DNA from: Buttiauxella izardii
GTDB lineage: Bacteria > Pseudomonadota > Gammaproteobacteria > Enterobacterales > Enterobacteriaceae
Assembly (NCBI RefSeq): GCF_003601925.1
Contig: NZ_QZWH01000031.1
Coordinates: 1-64,000 of the forward strand
Reading direction: 5' to 3'
DNA length: 64,000 nt
Part shown: positions 29,530 through 37,691 of the stretch, one piece after another
Layout of the letters: each line of letters begins with the position of its first letter
How positions within the stretch are numbered: position 1 is the first letter of the stretch
Program-made: the position numbers and the translations under genes
The notes under the pieces: generated by a model
What the model was told of the DNA's origin: nothing
The model's database searches: none
Seen by the model: the letters and a program-made list of their open reading frames with translations, nothing else

Positions 29530-30321
29530 TTGTCCATTTCTTCTGCGTCCCGTATCGCTGCCAGCAGTCTGGTAGAATCCGGGGCTATTATTGGTGCACA
29601 CGTTAGCATCGGACCGTATTGTATTATTGCCGCAGGTGTTGTGATTGGAGAGGGAACCGTTATCGGTTCTCATTCGGTTATTACCGGGCTGACAACCATT
29701 GGTTGTGACAATCGTATTGGCCAATATTCCTCTATTGGCGAAGTTAATCAGGATCTTAAATATGCCGGTGAGCCGACGACACTGGTTATCGGTGACCGCA
29801 ATCAGATTGGCCACCATGCGACGATCCATCGCGGCACGGTGCAGGGTTTAGGCTCCACCCTTATTGGCAATGACAACCGCTTTAGTAATGGTGTGCATAT
29901 TGGGCACGATTGCGTCTTGGGAGACAACACCCAGATTGGTGATAACAGCGGCCTGGCCGGGCATGTCGAGTTGGACGATGACGCGCAAATTGGTTTCATG
30001 TGCGCGATTCATCAGTTTTGTATGCTTGGCAATGGCGTGAAAATTCTCGATCAATCGGGCGTGGTTCAGGATGTGCCGCCGTTTGTCATGGCAGGTGGAA
30101 ACCATGCGCAGCCGCTGGGCGTGAATGTGGAATCCCGGGCGTTTCTGGCGCTTGATGAACAACAGCAGGCGTTGATTCACACGCTTTATGCGCGTTTTTA
30201 CCATGAAGCGTTGTCGATTGACGAAGTGAAAAGGTCGTTAAAAGTGATGGAAAGTGATTTCCCGGTGATTGGGTTTTTCGACCGATTTTTTGCGCGCTCG
30301 GCGCGGGGAATTGTGCGTTGA
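29530..30321 (+). CDS. LpxA paralogue (left-handed beta-helix acyltransferase)
   Basis: Hexapeptide-repeat acyltransferase of 263 residues. It is colinear with LpxA, the UDP-GlcNAc 3-O-acyltransferase of lipid A synthesis, sharing IGEVNQDLKYAGEPT, IHRGTVQG, the catalytic His126 in HIGHDC (His125 in E. coli) and SGVVQDVPPFV. It is not the housekeeping lpxA, which belongs in the bamA-skp-lpxD-fabZ cluster. E. coli Gly173, the acyl-chain ruler, aligns with Asp174 here, so chain preference probably differs. I chose TTG at 29530 because AGGA lies 7 bases upstream and the length equals LpxA; the frame opens at another TTG at 29503. The substrate is unknown. Confidence 0.8.
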   Translation: MSISSASRIAASSLVESGAIIGAHVSIGPYCIIAAGVVIGEGTVIGSHSVITGLTTIGCDNRIGQYSSIGEVNQDLKYAGEPTTLVIGDRNQIGHHATIHRGTVQGLGSTLIGNDNRFSNGVHIGHDCVLGDNTQIGDNSGLAGHVELDDDAQIGFMCAIHQFCMLGNGVKILDQSGVVQDVPPFVMAGGNHAQPLGVNVESRAFLALDEQQQALIHTLYARFYHEALSIDEVKRSLKVMESDFPVIGFFDRFFARSARGIVR

Positions 30322-30330
30322 TTAAATGAA

Positions 30331-30362
30331 AAAAGCTCGCCATTTACGGCGAGCTTTTTGTT
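30331..30362. terminator. Bidirectional terminator between the lpxA paralogue and argS
   Basis: AAAGCTCGCC / GGCGAGCTTT stem with a 6-base loop, A-rich on the left and T-rich on the right. Confidence 0.88.
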
Positions 30363-30365
30363 TTT

Positions 30366-30396
30366 GTCGGATGACGCAGCCGCTTATCCGACCTAC
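30366..30396. repeat. REP-like palindromic unit
   Basis: GTCGGATGACGCAGCCGC followed by TTATCCGACCTAC is a typical enterobacterial REP-type stem-loop at the 3' end of argS. Confidence 0.7.
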
Positions 30397-30406
30397 GAAA
30401 GAACTT

Positions 30407-32140
30407 TTACATACGCTCTACGGTTTCGATACCCAGCGTATCCAGACCCAGTTTCAACGTTTTCGCCGTTAACAGCGCCAGTTTCAGGCGGCTGTTACGC
30501 GCTTCTTCACTGTCTGCGGTCAGAATCGGGCAATGCTCGTAGAAGCCGGAGAACAGACCCGCCACGTCGTACAGATAAGTACACATCATGTGCGGCGTGC
30601 CGTCACGGGCAACCACATTCAGCGTTTCTTCAAATTGCAGCAGACGTGCAGCCAGTTGCGCTTCGCGGTCTTCAGTGATAACCACTGGCGCTTTCAGCAA
30701 TTCGGTTTCGTCGATGTCGGCTTTGCGGAACACAGACAGCACGCGGGTATAAGCGTATTGCATATACGGCGCGGTGTTGCCTTCGAAGGCCAGCATGTTG
30801 TCCCAGTCGAAGATGTAATCGGTAGTCCGGTTCTTGGACAGATCCGCGTATTTTACCGCGCCGATACCGACGGCATTTGCCAGCGCTTCTAATTCATCAG
30901 CAGGCATATCCGGGTTCTTCTCACTCACCAGACGGCGCGCACGTTCCAGCGCTTCATCCAACAAATCGGTCAGTTTAACGGTGCCGCCGGAACGGGTTTT
31001 GAACGGCTTACCGTCTTTGCCCAGCATCATGCCGAACATGTGGTGTTCTAACGGTACGGAATCTGGCACATAACCGGCTTTACGCACGATAGTCCACGCC
31101 TGCATCAAGTGCTGGTGCTGACGGGAGTCGATAAAATACATCACGCGGTCGGCGTGCAGCGTCTCAAAGCGATATTTCGCACACGCGATATCAGTGGTGG
31201 TGTACAGGTAGCCGCCATCCTTCTTCTGGATGATGACGCCCATCGGCTCACCTTCTTTATTCTTGTATTCATCAAGGAATACAACCGTTGCGCCTTCGCT
31301 TTCCACCGCCAGACCTTGAGCTTTCAGATCCGCCACAATGCCCGGCAGCATTGGGTTATAGAGGCTTTCACCCATTACGTCGTCACGGGTCAGCGTCACG
31401 TTCAGGCGCTGATAAGTGATTTGGTTTTGCGTCATGGTCACATCGACCAGTTTGCGCCACATGGTGCGGCAATATTCGTCGCCGCCTTGCAGTTTCACCA
31501 CGTAAGCGCGAGCGCGTTCGGCAAACTCAGCATCTTCGTCGTAGTGTTTTTTGGCGGCGCGATAGAACTCTTCGAGGTCAGCCAGCGCCATTTCACCCGC
31601 GTTTTCTTGCTGCTGTTTTTCGAGATACGCGATCAGCATCCCGAACTGCGTACCCCAGTCACCGACGTGGTTGGCGCGAATAACTTTGTGGCCGAGGAAC
31701 TCAAGTGTACGAACAGCCGCATCACCGATGATGGTGGAGCGCACATGGCCGACGTGCATTTCTTTCGCCACGTTTGGTGCGGAGTAATCAACCACGACTG
31801 TTTTCGGTTCAGAAACGGTGACGCCAACACGGTCAGACGCCACGGCTTCATCGACATTTTTTGCCAGAAACGCAGGGTCGAGGAAAATATTGATAAAACC
31901 TGGGCCGGCGATTTCGACTTTGCTGGCAATTCCGGTCAAATCCAGATTAGCAATCACCAACTCGGCGACTTGTCGTGGTGGCTTGCCCAGTGATTTCGCA
32001 ACTGACATCACGCCATTGGCCTGATAGTCGCCGAACTGAACTTTTGCTGACTGACGAACTTGCGGTTCGCAATCCGCAGGCGCACCTGCGGCAATCAGTG
32101 CCTGACTGACTTTATCTGAGAGAAGAGCCTGAATATTCAC
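30407..32140 (-). CDS. argS: Arginyl-tRNA synthetase
   Basis: Class I aminoacyl-tRNA synthetase of 577 residues, the same length as E. coli ArgS. It has the N-terminal Add1 tRNA-binding domain, the HIGH-type signature as HVGH in [17 protein letters not shown], and the KMSKS region in the degenerate form seen in this enzyme ([16 protein letters not shown]). The C-terminal anticodon-binding domain ends GIETVERM. It is transcribed convergently to the accessory block. Upstream I see a candidate -35/-10 pair (TGACTA, 17 bases, TATACT at 32216-32244) and possible ArgR boxes. Confidence 0.97.
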   Translation of the reverse strand: MNIQALLSDKVSQALIAAGAPADCEPQVRQSAKVQFGDYQANGVMSVAKSLGKPPRQVAELVIANLDLTGIASKVEIAGPGFINIFLDPAFLAKNVDEAVASDRVGVTVSEPKTVVVDYSAPNVAKEMHVGHVRSTIIGDAAVRTLEFLGHKVIRANHVGDWGTQFGMLIAYLEKQQQENAGEMALADLEEFYRAAKKHYDEDAEFAERARAYVVKLQGGDEYCRTMWRKLVDVTMTQNQITYQRLNVTLTRDDVMGESLYNPMLPGIVADLKAQGLAVESEGATVVFLDEYKNKEGEPMGVIIQKKDGGYLYTTTDIACAKYRFETLHADRVMYFIDSRQHQHLMQAWTIVRKAGYVPDSVPLEHHMFGMMLGKDGKPFKTRSGGTVKLTDLLDEALERARRLVSEKNPDMPADELEALANAVGIGAVKYADLSKNRTTDYIFDWDNMLAFEGNTAPYMQYAYTRVLSVFRKADIDETELLKAPVVITEDREAQLAARLLQFEETLNVVARDGTPHMMCTYLYDVAGLFSGFYEHCPILTADSEEARNSRLKLALLTAKTLKLGLDTLGIETVERM

Positions 32141-32268
32141 CGGGATACCTTACTTTTGCTTAAGACTGCCGTGACTTTTACAGCAGCCGTATCGTGGGGA
32201 TAAAATTAGGGCGTAAGTATAACTGTATTTAACCCCCTTAGTCAGCAAAAGCCTTGCCCTGCGCGCCC

Positions 32269-32304
32269 TGAACTAATATCAACGGTATAGTGAATAACCA
32301 TTCA
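32269..32304. promoter_or_regulatory. Candidate ArgR (ARG) boxes between argS and yecM
   Basis: TGAATAACCATTCA (32291-32304) fits the ARG-box core TGAAT-N4-ATTCA exactly. A weaker partner, TGAACTAATATCAA (32269-32282), lies 22 bases away centre to centre; known tandem boxes are usually 21 apart. They could link argS or yecM to arginine levels. Confidence 0.5.
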
Positions 32305-32388
32305 GAACTTGATCGGCGTTTCGGGTGTTGGTGATGCGGGGTGAAAAAGGTAGATTAGCCCCCATTCGTGACTTGAGAGGATAGGGCG

Positions 32389-32955
32389 ATGGCCAACTGG
32401 CAGACAATTGCAGAACTGAATGATATTTCAGCGGATCTCCCGCGTTTTACACAAGCGTTAACAGAACTTGCCGCCCGGCTTGATTTGGAGATTGCGCCGC
32501 TTGACGCCGATCACATTTCCTTGCGTTGCCACCAGAATACAACGGCTGAACGCTGGCGTGCGGGGCTGGAAAAATGCGGGACTTTGCTGTCGGAAAATAT
32601 CATTAACGATCGCCCGATTTGCCTGTTTAAACTCGACGAGCCAGTATGCGTGGCGCACTGGGAATTTAGCGTGGTGGAACTGCCATGGCCGGGTGAAAAG
32701 CGCTATCCGCACGAAGGCTGGGAGCATGTGGAAATTGTGCTGCCGGGCGAGCCTGAAACCTTAAATGCGCGGGCGCTGGATTTGATGTCCGACGCCGGGC
32801 TGCGCCAGACGGGGATTTCGGTGAAAACCAGTTCGCCAAAAGGTGAACGCGAGCGCCTGCCAAATCCAACACTTGCAGTCACCGACGGCAAAGTCACCAT
32901 CAAATTCCATCCGTGGAGTATTGAAGAGATTGTCGCAAGCGAGTTAGCTGACTGA
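32389..32955 (+). CDS. yecM: VOC-fold metalloprotein YecM
   Basis: Uncharacterised protein of 188 residues, closely matching E. coli YecM (ADHISLRCHQN, EKRYPHEGWEHVEIVLPG, VTIKFHPWSIEEIVASE). The conserved His and Glu residues fit the vicinal-oxygen-chelate metal site known from the family structure. The physiological function is not established. Its last 12 bases overlap the end of the convergent PLP-enzyme gene. Confidence 0.9.
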   Translation: MANWQTIAELNDISADLPRFTQALTELAARLDLEIAPLDADHISLRCHQNTTAERWRAGLEKCGTLLSENIINDRPICLFKLDEPVCVAHWEFSVVELPWPGEKRYPHEGWEHVEIVLPGEPETLNARALDLMSDAGLRQTGISVKTSSPKGERERLPNPTLAVTDGKVTIKFHPWSIEEIVASELAD

Positions 32956-34089
32956 TTTTACTGCGGCGTCCATCCGTTTAATCGCTTCTTCCAGGGTTGC
33001 GGATGTACACCCAAAGTTAATCCGCACGAATTTCTTCTCGCCAAAATCGGCACCTGGCGAGAAGCCCAAACCCGCTTTCTGGAAGAACAGCGTCGGGTTT
33101 TCTACTGGCAATGCGCTGGCATCCACCCAACCGAGATACGTTGCTTGCGGCGAAGTCATCGTCAGTCCCGTCATTGCGTTCACAGCACTCACCAGGCGGT
33201 CGCGATTAGTGCGCAAGTACGGTAAAAGTTGCTGCAACCACGGTTCACCATCACGCCAGGCAGCCGTTGCCGCTGTCAGTGCCAGTACGTCAACGCTCGG
33301 CACGATCCCGTCGCGCACAGTGTTAAAACGCTTACGTAATTGCGGGTCAGGAATAATCGCCAGCGACGCGCCCAGCCCGGCAATATTGAACGTTTTGGAC
33401 GGTGACAACAGAGTGAGGGAGCGTTGTTCGGCATCTGGGCTCAGAGTCGCGAAAGGAATATGTTTCGCATCGGGATCAAGCAACAAATCGCAGTGGATTT
33501 CGTCGGAGCAAACAATCAGATCGTGGCGCTGAGCAAAGGCCAACTGTTGCAGTAACTCTTCGCGGGTATAAATCGTGCCGCCCGGGTTCTGCGGATTACA
33601 CAGCATCAGCAATTTTTCTTTGCCGGTGAATTGGGATTCCAGCGCGGCTAAATCCATCACCCAGCGGTCATTCTCAAGGCGAAGGGGCGCATTAAGTTGT
33701 GGACGCTGAGCAAACACGGAGGATTTCCTGAACGGTGGGTAAATCGGGGTCGGGGCAATCGTCGTTTCATCGGCGGCGGTAAATGCGCGAACGCTTAAAT
33801 TCAGCCCCGCGACAACGCCCGGTAAAAACACAATCCATTCAGGTTGGATCTGCCACTGATAACGGCTGGCCATGCGTTCGACAACAACATCCACTAATTC
33901 TTGTGGACGTCCACCGTAGCCAAAAACGCCATGTTCCACGCGCTGATGAAGTGCTTCGAGAATACAAGGCGGGGAGCGAAAATCCATATCGGCGACCCAC
34001 ATTGGCAAAACGTCATCGCCAAATTTATTCCATTTCGAACTGTCGCTGTGACGACGGTCTAAACGTTCATCAAAATCGAATGTCATCAT
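32944..34089 (-). CDS. PLP-dependent C-S lyase/aminotransferase, MalY/PatB family
   Basis: Fold-type I pyridoxal-phosphate enzyme of 381 residues. It has the MalY/PatB features: LPMWVADMDF at the N-terminus, NPQNPGG, CSDEIHCDL, the Schiff-base lysine in LLSPSKTFNIAGL, and the C-terminal phosphate/carboxylate Arg in FVRINFG. The likely reaction is beta-elimination of cystathionine or cysteine S-conjugates to pyruvate, ammonia and a thiol. It could also be a MalY orthologue with a regulatory role, but it is not next to maltose genes. Either of two adjacent ATG codons could be the start. Confidence 0.85.
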   Translation of the reverse strand: MMTFDFDERLDRRHSDSSKWNKFGDDVLPMWVADMDFRSPPCILEALHQRVEHGVFGYGGRPQELVDVVVERMASRYQWQIQPEWIVFLPGVVAGLNLSVRAFTAADETTIAPTPIYPPFRKSSVFAQRPQLNAPLRLENDRWVMDLAALESQFTGKEKLLMLCNPQNPGGTIYTREELLQQLAFAQRHDLIVCSDEIHCDLLLDPDAKHIPFATLSPDAEQRSLTLLSPSKTFNIAGLGASLAIIPDPQLRKRFNTVRDGIVPSVDVLALTAATAAWRDGEPWLQQLLPYLRTNRDRLVSAVNAMTGLTMTSPQATYLGWVDASALPVENPTLFFQKAGLGFSPGADFGEKKFVRINFGCTSATLEEAIKRMDAAVKSVS

Positions 34090-34176
34090 TGATTACCTTT
34101 TTGTGACTGTCGTTTGAGATTATCATTCTGAACCAGTGGCACAACCGCCAGGCTAAAGATTTTTAAGGAGTAATCA

Positions 34177-34926
34177 ATGCCTTTGCTTGAGATATGTTGT
34201 TATGGAATTGACTGTGCAGTGACAGCACAACTCGCCGGAGCGGACAGAATCGAATTATGTGCGGCACCAAAAGAAGGCGGATTAACCCCGTCTGCGGGCG
34301 TGCTGCGCAAAGTGAAAGAGCGGGTTTCGATTCCCGTGCACCCAATTATTCGCCCGCGCGGTGGGGATTTTTGCTACACCGACGCAGAGTTCGACACCAT
34401 GTTGGCCGATATCGCATTCGTGCGCGAACTCGGGTATCCGGGACTGGTGATCGGCATGTTAGATGGCGAAGGCCATATTGATATGCCGCGCATGAAGCGA
34501 GTGATGGACGAGGCAAAAGGCATGGCGGTGACCTTCCATCGCGCATTTGATATGTGCCAAAACCCTAACCAGGCGCTGGAACAGTTAACTGATTTAGGCG
34601 TCGCGCGCATTCTCACTTCCGGCCAACAGCAAACCGCAGAATTAGGACTTTCATTACTTAGGGAACTAAAACAACATTCCCGTGCTCCAATCATTATGGC
34701 GGGTGCAGGTGTCAGGCTGAGCAACTTAGAAAAGTTTGTCGAAGCGGGTATTGACGAGATGCACAGTTCGGCAGGGCAATCAGTACCTTCGCCGATGCGC
34801 TACCGCAAGGCTGGCGTATCAATGAGTGCTGATGCTGAAGCCGATGAATTTAACCGTTACTGCGTTGATGGCGACGTGGTAGCCGCGATGAAAGCCGTGC
34901 TGGTTGCCAGTCAAAAGGCGACATAA
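34177..34926 (+). CDS. cutC: Copper homeostasis protein CutC
   Basis: TIM-barrel protein of 249 residues, matching E. coli CutC ([15 protein letters not shown]-type segment, [37 protein letters not shown]). It was named for copper tolerance, although the copper role in E. coli has been questioned. Good TAAGGAG upstream. A terminator follows. Confidence 0.92.
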   Translation: MPLLEICCYGIDCAVTAQLAGADRIELCAAPKEGGLTPSAGVLRKVKERVSIPVHPIIRPRGGDFCYTDAEFDTMLADIAFVRELGYPGLVIGMLDGEGHIDMPRMKRVMDEAKGMAVTFHRAFDMCQNPNQALEQLTDLGVARILTSGQQQTAELGLSLLRELKQHSRAPIIMAGAGVRLSNLEKFVEAGIDEMHSSAGQSVPSPMRYRKAGVSMSADAEADEFNRYCVDGDVVAAMKAVLVASQKAT

Positions 34927-35302
34927 CAGACAAACGGTATACAGTTTTAAACCGCGCATCATATTGCCCATGTGATGTAGCTCGTACCAGGCCCCGGCGT
35001 TTTGCTGGGGCTTTTTTTATTCAACTTACGCACAAATAAATTTCATCTCGTGTATTTAATTTATTCAGATTCACTCAATGATATTGAGTAATTATATTGT
35101 GTGTAATTTGTTATTTAATTGTCTATTATATTGCTGCAAGCGGCATGACTGCTGTGTTGTACATTGCGTTACATACGGATACTAATCACTTAAGGAATAA
35201 TGTAGCTGGGTAACTTATGATTAAAATCCCTTTAAAAATATGTTGATAGAGCAAAGTTTCTATTTTTATTTTTAATTAGTCGTATGTGATGTTGTGTTAA
35301 TT
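34927..35302. other. cutC-dlt intergenic region
   Basis: 376 bases without a gene. After the cutC terminator the sequence becomes very AT-rich, unlike the flanks, and should contain the dlt-like operon promoter. I see a small inverted repeat ACTCAAT-GAT-ATTGAGT (about 35074-35090) and an AAGGA followed by ATGTAG near 35193-35205. No known regulator site could be assigned. Confidence 0.6.
34990..35018 (+). terminator. Rho-independent terminator of cutC
   Basis: GCCCCGGC and GCTGGGGC form a stem (with one wobble pair) over a short T-rich loop, followed by seven T. Confidence 0.88.
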
Positions 35303-36442
35303 ATGAAGATCAATAAAACTCTCTTTTTGCATATGTCGATGGCCGTGCTTGCCGCTCTGTTTTTGTCTTTGCCACCCCTTATTGATAGCCAGAAGGTAGA
35401 ATTAAAATTCCAGCCTTTAATAAAAACCATGGAAGGGACGCGTAAAATTCAGGCTGAAAAGATAGCGACCATTTCCCACGCGTTGGATGGTAATGCGATC
35501 TTTTTCCTCGGTGCTTCTGAAGTTGCCACTTCCGAAAATGAGCATTTCGCTGTCTATAATTTCTTCAACAGCAAACTTCATCAACCGACAGTGGCTTATG
35601 GTGACAGCTACGTTGATAACATGACGCAACTGGCCTTGTTGACACGTTTTAAACAAAATCTTTCGCCTAAAACGAAACTGGTTTTGCTGCTGGCCCCTGA
35701 TACTTTTTACTTTAATGGCATTCCGCCGACCATTTTTGCCGATCATTTCCCGGATACTATTTTTAAACCGTTAATGTCGGATAAAACGCTGCATCCCATT
35801 CTGACAAACTATTTAACGCATATTGATCCGCAAGACGTCGACCATTTAACTTTCAGCCAGATGCGCATTTTTGGCTGGCACGGGAATATCGTCTGGCGCG
35901 AAATCAAATATCAGTTCTCTTCATTCTGTGAATTGATCAGAGACTACTTTCTGACACTGCTACACATTCGTCATACCTCCGCACAGCCGTGGCCGTTGTT
36001 GAATCCTGTATGGAAAAATATCGACTGGAATGCGCAGCTCACTCAGGCAGAAATGCTTAACCGTGCTCGTCATGAAAGTGCCGCAACATTATGGATGGAC
36101 AAAGATATATTTGCGGACGTGAAAACAGCCGATGAATGGTATCCCACGCCGCCATCACAGCCGGAAGAGCAGGCATTTGATGACATGATAAAACTGCTGC
36201 ATGAACGCCAGGTCAATGTCGTGGTCATCATCGATCCAGTCAATCCGTGGGCCTTAAAACATACAGAAAAATTCAAAAATACCGACCGCTATATTCAGTC
36301 GGTATTACAAAAATACAACACGCCATATTTTGATATGTATAGCCAGAAATACCAGAACGGATGGAATTGGGACCGCATTCACCCGACCGAATTGGCATGG
36401 GTTGCCATGGACCGTTATATCGCAGAGGCGTTTAATAAATGA
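35303..36442 (+). CDS. dltD: DltD-like periplasmic acyl/aminoacyl transferase
   Basis: DltD homologue of 379 residues: one N-terminal membrane anchor (about 7-26), then a periplasmic SGNH-hydrolase-like domain. The nucleophile is Ser72 in FFLGASEV. The C-terminal Asp357 and His360 in WDRIHPTELAW complete a triad like that of Gram-positive DltD (D-x-x-H). In Gram-positives, DltD transfers D-alanine to teichoic acid on the outer face of the membrane. Here the acceptor must be a different glycan. The ATG is preferred; a GTG lies 3 codons earlier. It is first of five tightly spaced genes and overlaps dltX by 4 bases. Confidence 0.82.
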   Translation: MKINKTLFLHMSMAVLAALFLSLPPLIDSQKVELKFQPLIKTMEGTRKIQAEKIATISHALDGNAIFFLGASEVATSENEHFAVYNFFNSKLHQPTVAYGDSYVDNMTQLALLTRFKQNLSPKTKLVLLLAPDTFYFNGIPPTIFADHFPDTIFKPLMSDKTLHPILTNYLTHIDPQDVDHLTFSQMRIFGWHGNIVWREIKYQFSSFCELIRDYFLTLLHIRHTSAQPWPLLNPVWKNIDWNAQLTQAEMLNRARHESAATLWMDKDIFADVKTADEWYPTPPSQPEEQAFDDMIKLLHERQVNVVVIIDPVNPWALKHTEKFKNTDRYIQSVLQKYNTPYFDMYSQKYQNGWNWDRIHPTELAWVAMDRYIAEAFNK

Positions 36443-36558
36443 AAAAAGCCATCCGACTGTTTTTCCTTTATCTCTTTTTGCTGATAACGATCATTGCCTG
36501 GTCGTCAGTAGACAACAGCATGAATTTAAAGCTGCATTTTGAATATCAGCAGTTTTAA
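36439..36558 (+). CDS. dltX: DltX-like small membrane peptide (39 aa)
   Basis: A 39-residue peptide starting inside the dltD stop (ATGA): two lysines and an arginine, a single hydrophobic helix (about 7-26), and a C-terminal tail LHFEYQQF. Gram-positive DltX is a similarly small one-helix protein ending in FIYNEF. The pattern F-x-Y-x-x-F at the extreme C-terminus is shared. In recent models the DltX tyrosine carries the acyl group between DltB and DltD. Position between dltD and dltB, size, topology and tail all agree. It is too short for most gene callers. Confidence 0.8.
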   Translation: MKKAIRLFFLYLFLLITIIAWSSVDNSMNLKLHFEYQQF

Positions 36559-36569
36559 GGAATGAAATA

Positions 36570-37691
36570 ATGTATACAAGCGCCCCTTTTTTCGCTGTGT
36601 TATTTGCCAGTTCATTACTGTTTGCCGGGTTACACCGCTTACTGGGTAATCGGTTAAGCTACACTTCGCTGTTTTCTTTTTTTGCTCTGTTCGCCGTTTG
36701 GGGCTACGTATTCAAAAGCCAGATAATCGTTCCCATTTTGATGTTTAGTTATTTGTACGGCATTGCTATTTGCAAAGATAAGTCCTGGCTGAAAACCTGG
36801 CAGTCGGTGACCTTAAGTTTATTACCGCTGATTCTGGTGAAATTACATCTGAATAACCACTGGGGAATGATCGGGCTTTCGTTCATGACTTTCCGGGCGG
36901 TGGATGTTTTGCTCTATCGTAATAAAAAGGATTCGCGCAATTTCTTCCAGTATTTTAGTTATCTCTTTTCACCGTTTATTATTCTGGCGGGGCCGATGTA
37001 CCGCTGGAGAAGTTGGGTTCAGGATATCACCCAACCTAACTTCCGCTTAACAACCGCCGTTTTTTTGCAATCCATGGAGCAAATTTTCTATGGCATTGTG
37101 CAAAAATTCCTGTTTGCGATGCTGATTGATAACCTGATTATTAGCCACTGGAGTCATCGTCCTTTCACGCTGACGGTGGGGATTGTGATGTCGCTGGCCT
37201 ACAGTTTTTATCTCTATTTTGATTTTGCGGGTTACAGCAATATGGCGATTGGTGCCGGACGCTTATTTGGCTTGAATATCCCGGCCAACTTTAACTTGCC
37301 TATTCTGGCTAAAAACCCACAGGACTTCTGGCGCAGATTTCATATTAGTTTGTCCGAGTGGCTGCGTGATGTTGTGTTCATGCCGATATACATGAATTTG
37401 ATGAAGAGTGATTTCTTCAGGAACCATAAGGTCACGGCACAGAATATCGGTATTTTTTGCACCTTGTTTTGCATGGGAGCCTGGAATGGACTGGAGTTGA
37501 ATTACGTCGTCAGCGGTGCGCTCTTTGGCGGAATTTCAGTTATGCATAATATGATTCTGTGGTGTGCAAAACGTAGCCAAAAAATAACTTCGTGGTTAAA
37601 TAATCCGTTGATTTCCTTTGCCGGGCGAGTGTTAACCCTGGCAAGCGCTGCGGTTTCTCTTTATATTTTTAGCGGAATGTCTCCTGTATGA
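36570..37691 (+). CDS. dltB: DltB-like MBOAT acyltransferase
   Basis: Membrane-bound O-acyltransferase of 373 residues with about ten membrane segments. Family landmarks are present: YFDFAGYSNMAIGAGRLFG, and FWRRFHISLSEWLRDVVF containing the first conserved His (His258). The second, catalytic His of the GxWHG motif is replaced by Asn306 (GAWNG, codon AAT at 37485). This is unusual and may mean a shifted mechanism or lost activity. It should pass the DltC-bound aminoacyl group across the membrane. AAGGA upstream; overlaps dltA by 4 bases. Confidence 0.82.
   Translation: MYTSAPFFAVLFASSLLFAGLHRLLGNRLSYTSLFSFFALFAVWGYVFKSQIIVPILMFSYLYGIAICKDKSWLKTWQSVTLSLLPLILVKLHLNNHWGMIGLSFMTFRAVDVLLYRNKKDSRNFFQYFSYLFSPFIILAGPMYRWRSWVQDITQPNFRLTTAVFLQSMEQIFYGIVQKFLFAMLIDNLIISHWSHRPFTLTVGIVMSLAYSFYLYFDFAGYSNMAIGAGRLFGLNIPANFNLPILAKNPQDFWRRFHISLSEWLRDVVFMPIYMNLMKSDFFRNHKVTAQNIGIFCTLFCMGAWNGLELNYVVSGALFGGISVMHNMILWCAKRSQKITSWLNNPLISFAGRVLTLASAAVSLYIFSGMSPV

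Noticed and set aside
31109-31993. Long 294-codon open frame on the plus strand
   Set aside because: It is the antisense shadow of argS, whose minus-strand reading is unambiguous; the product is His/Phe-rich without any known domain.
35217-35246. 9-codon leader peptide before dltD
   Set aside because: No Shine-Dalgarno and no regulatory codon run; chance frame in AT-rich DNA.
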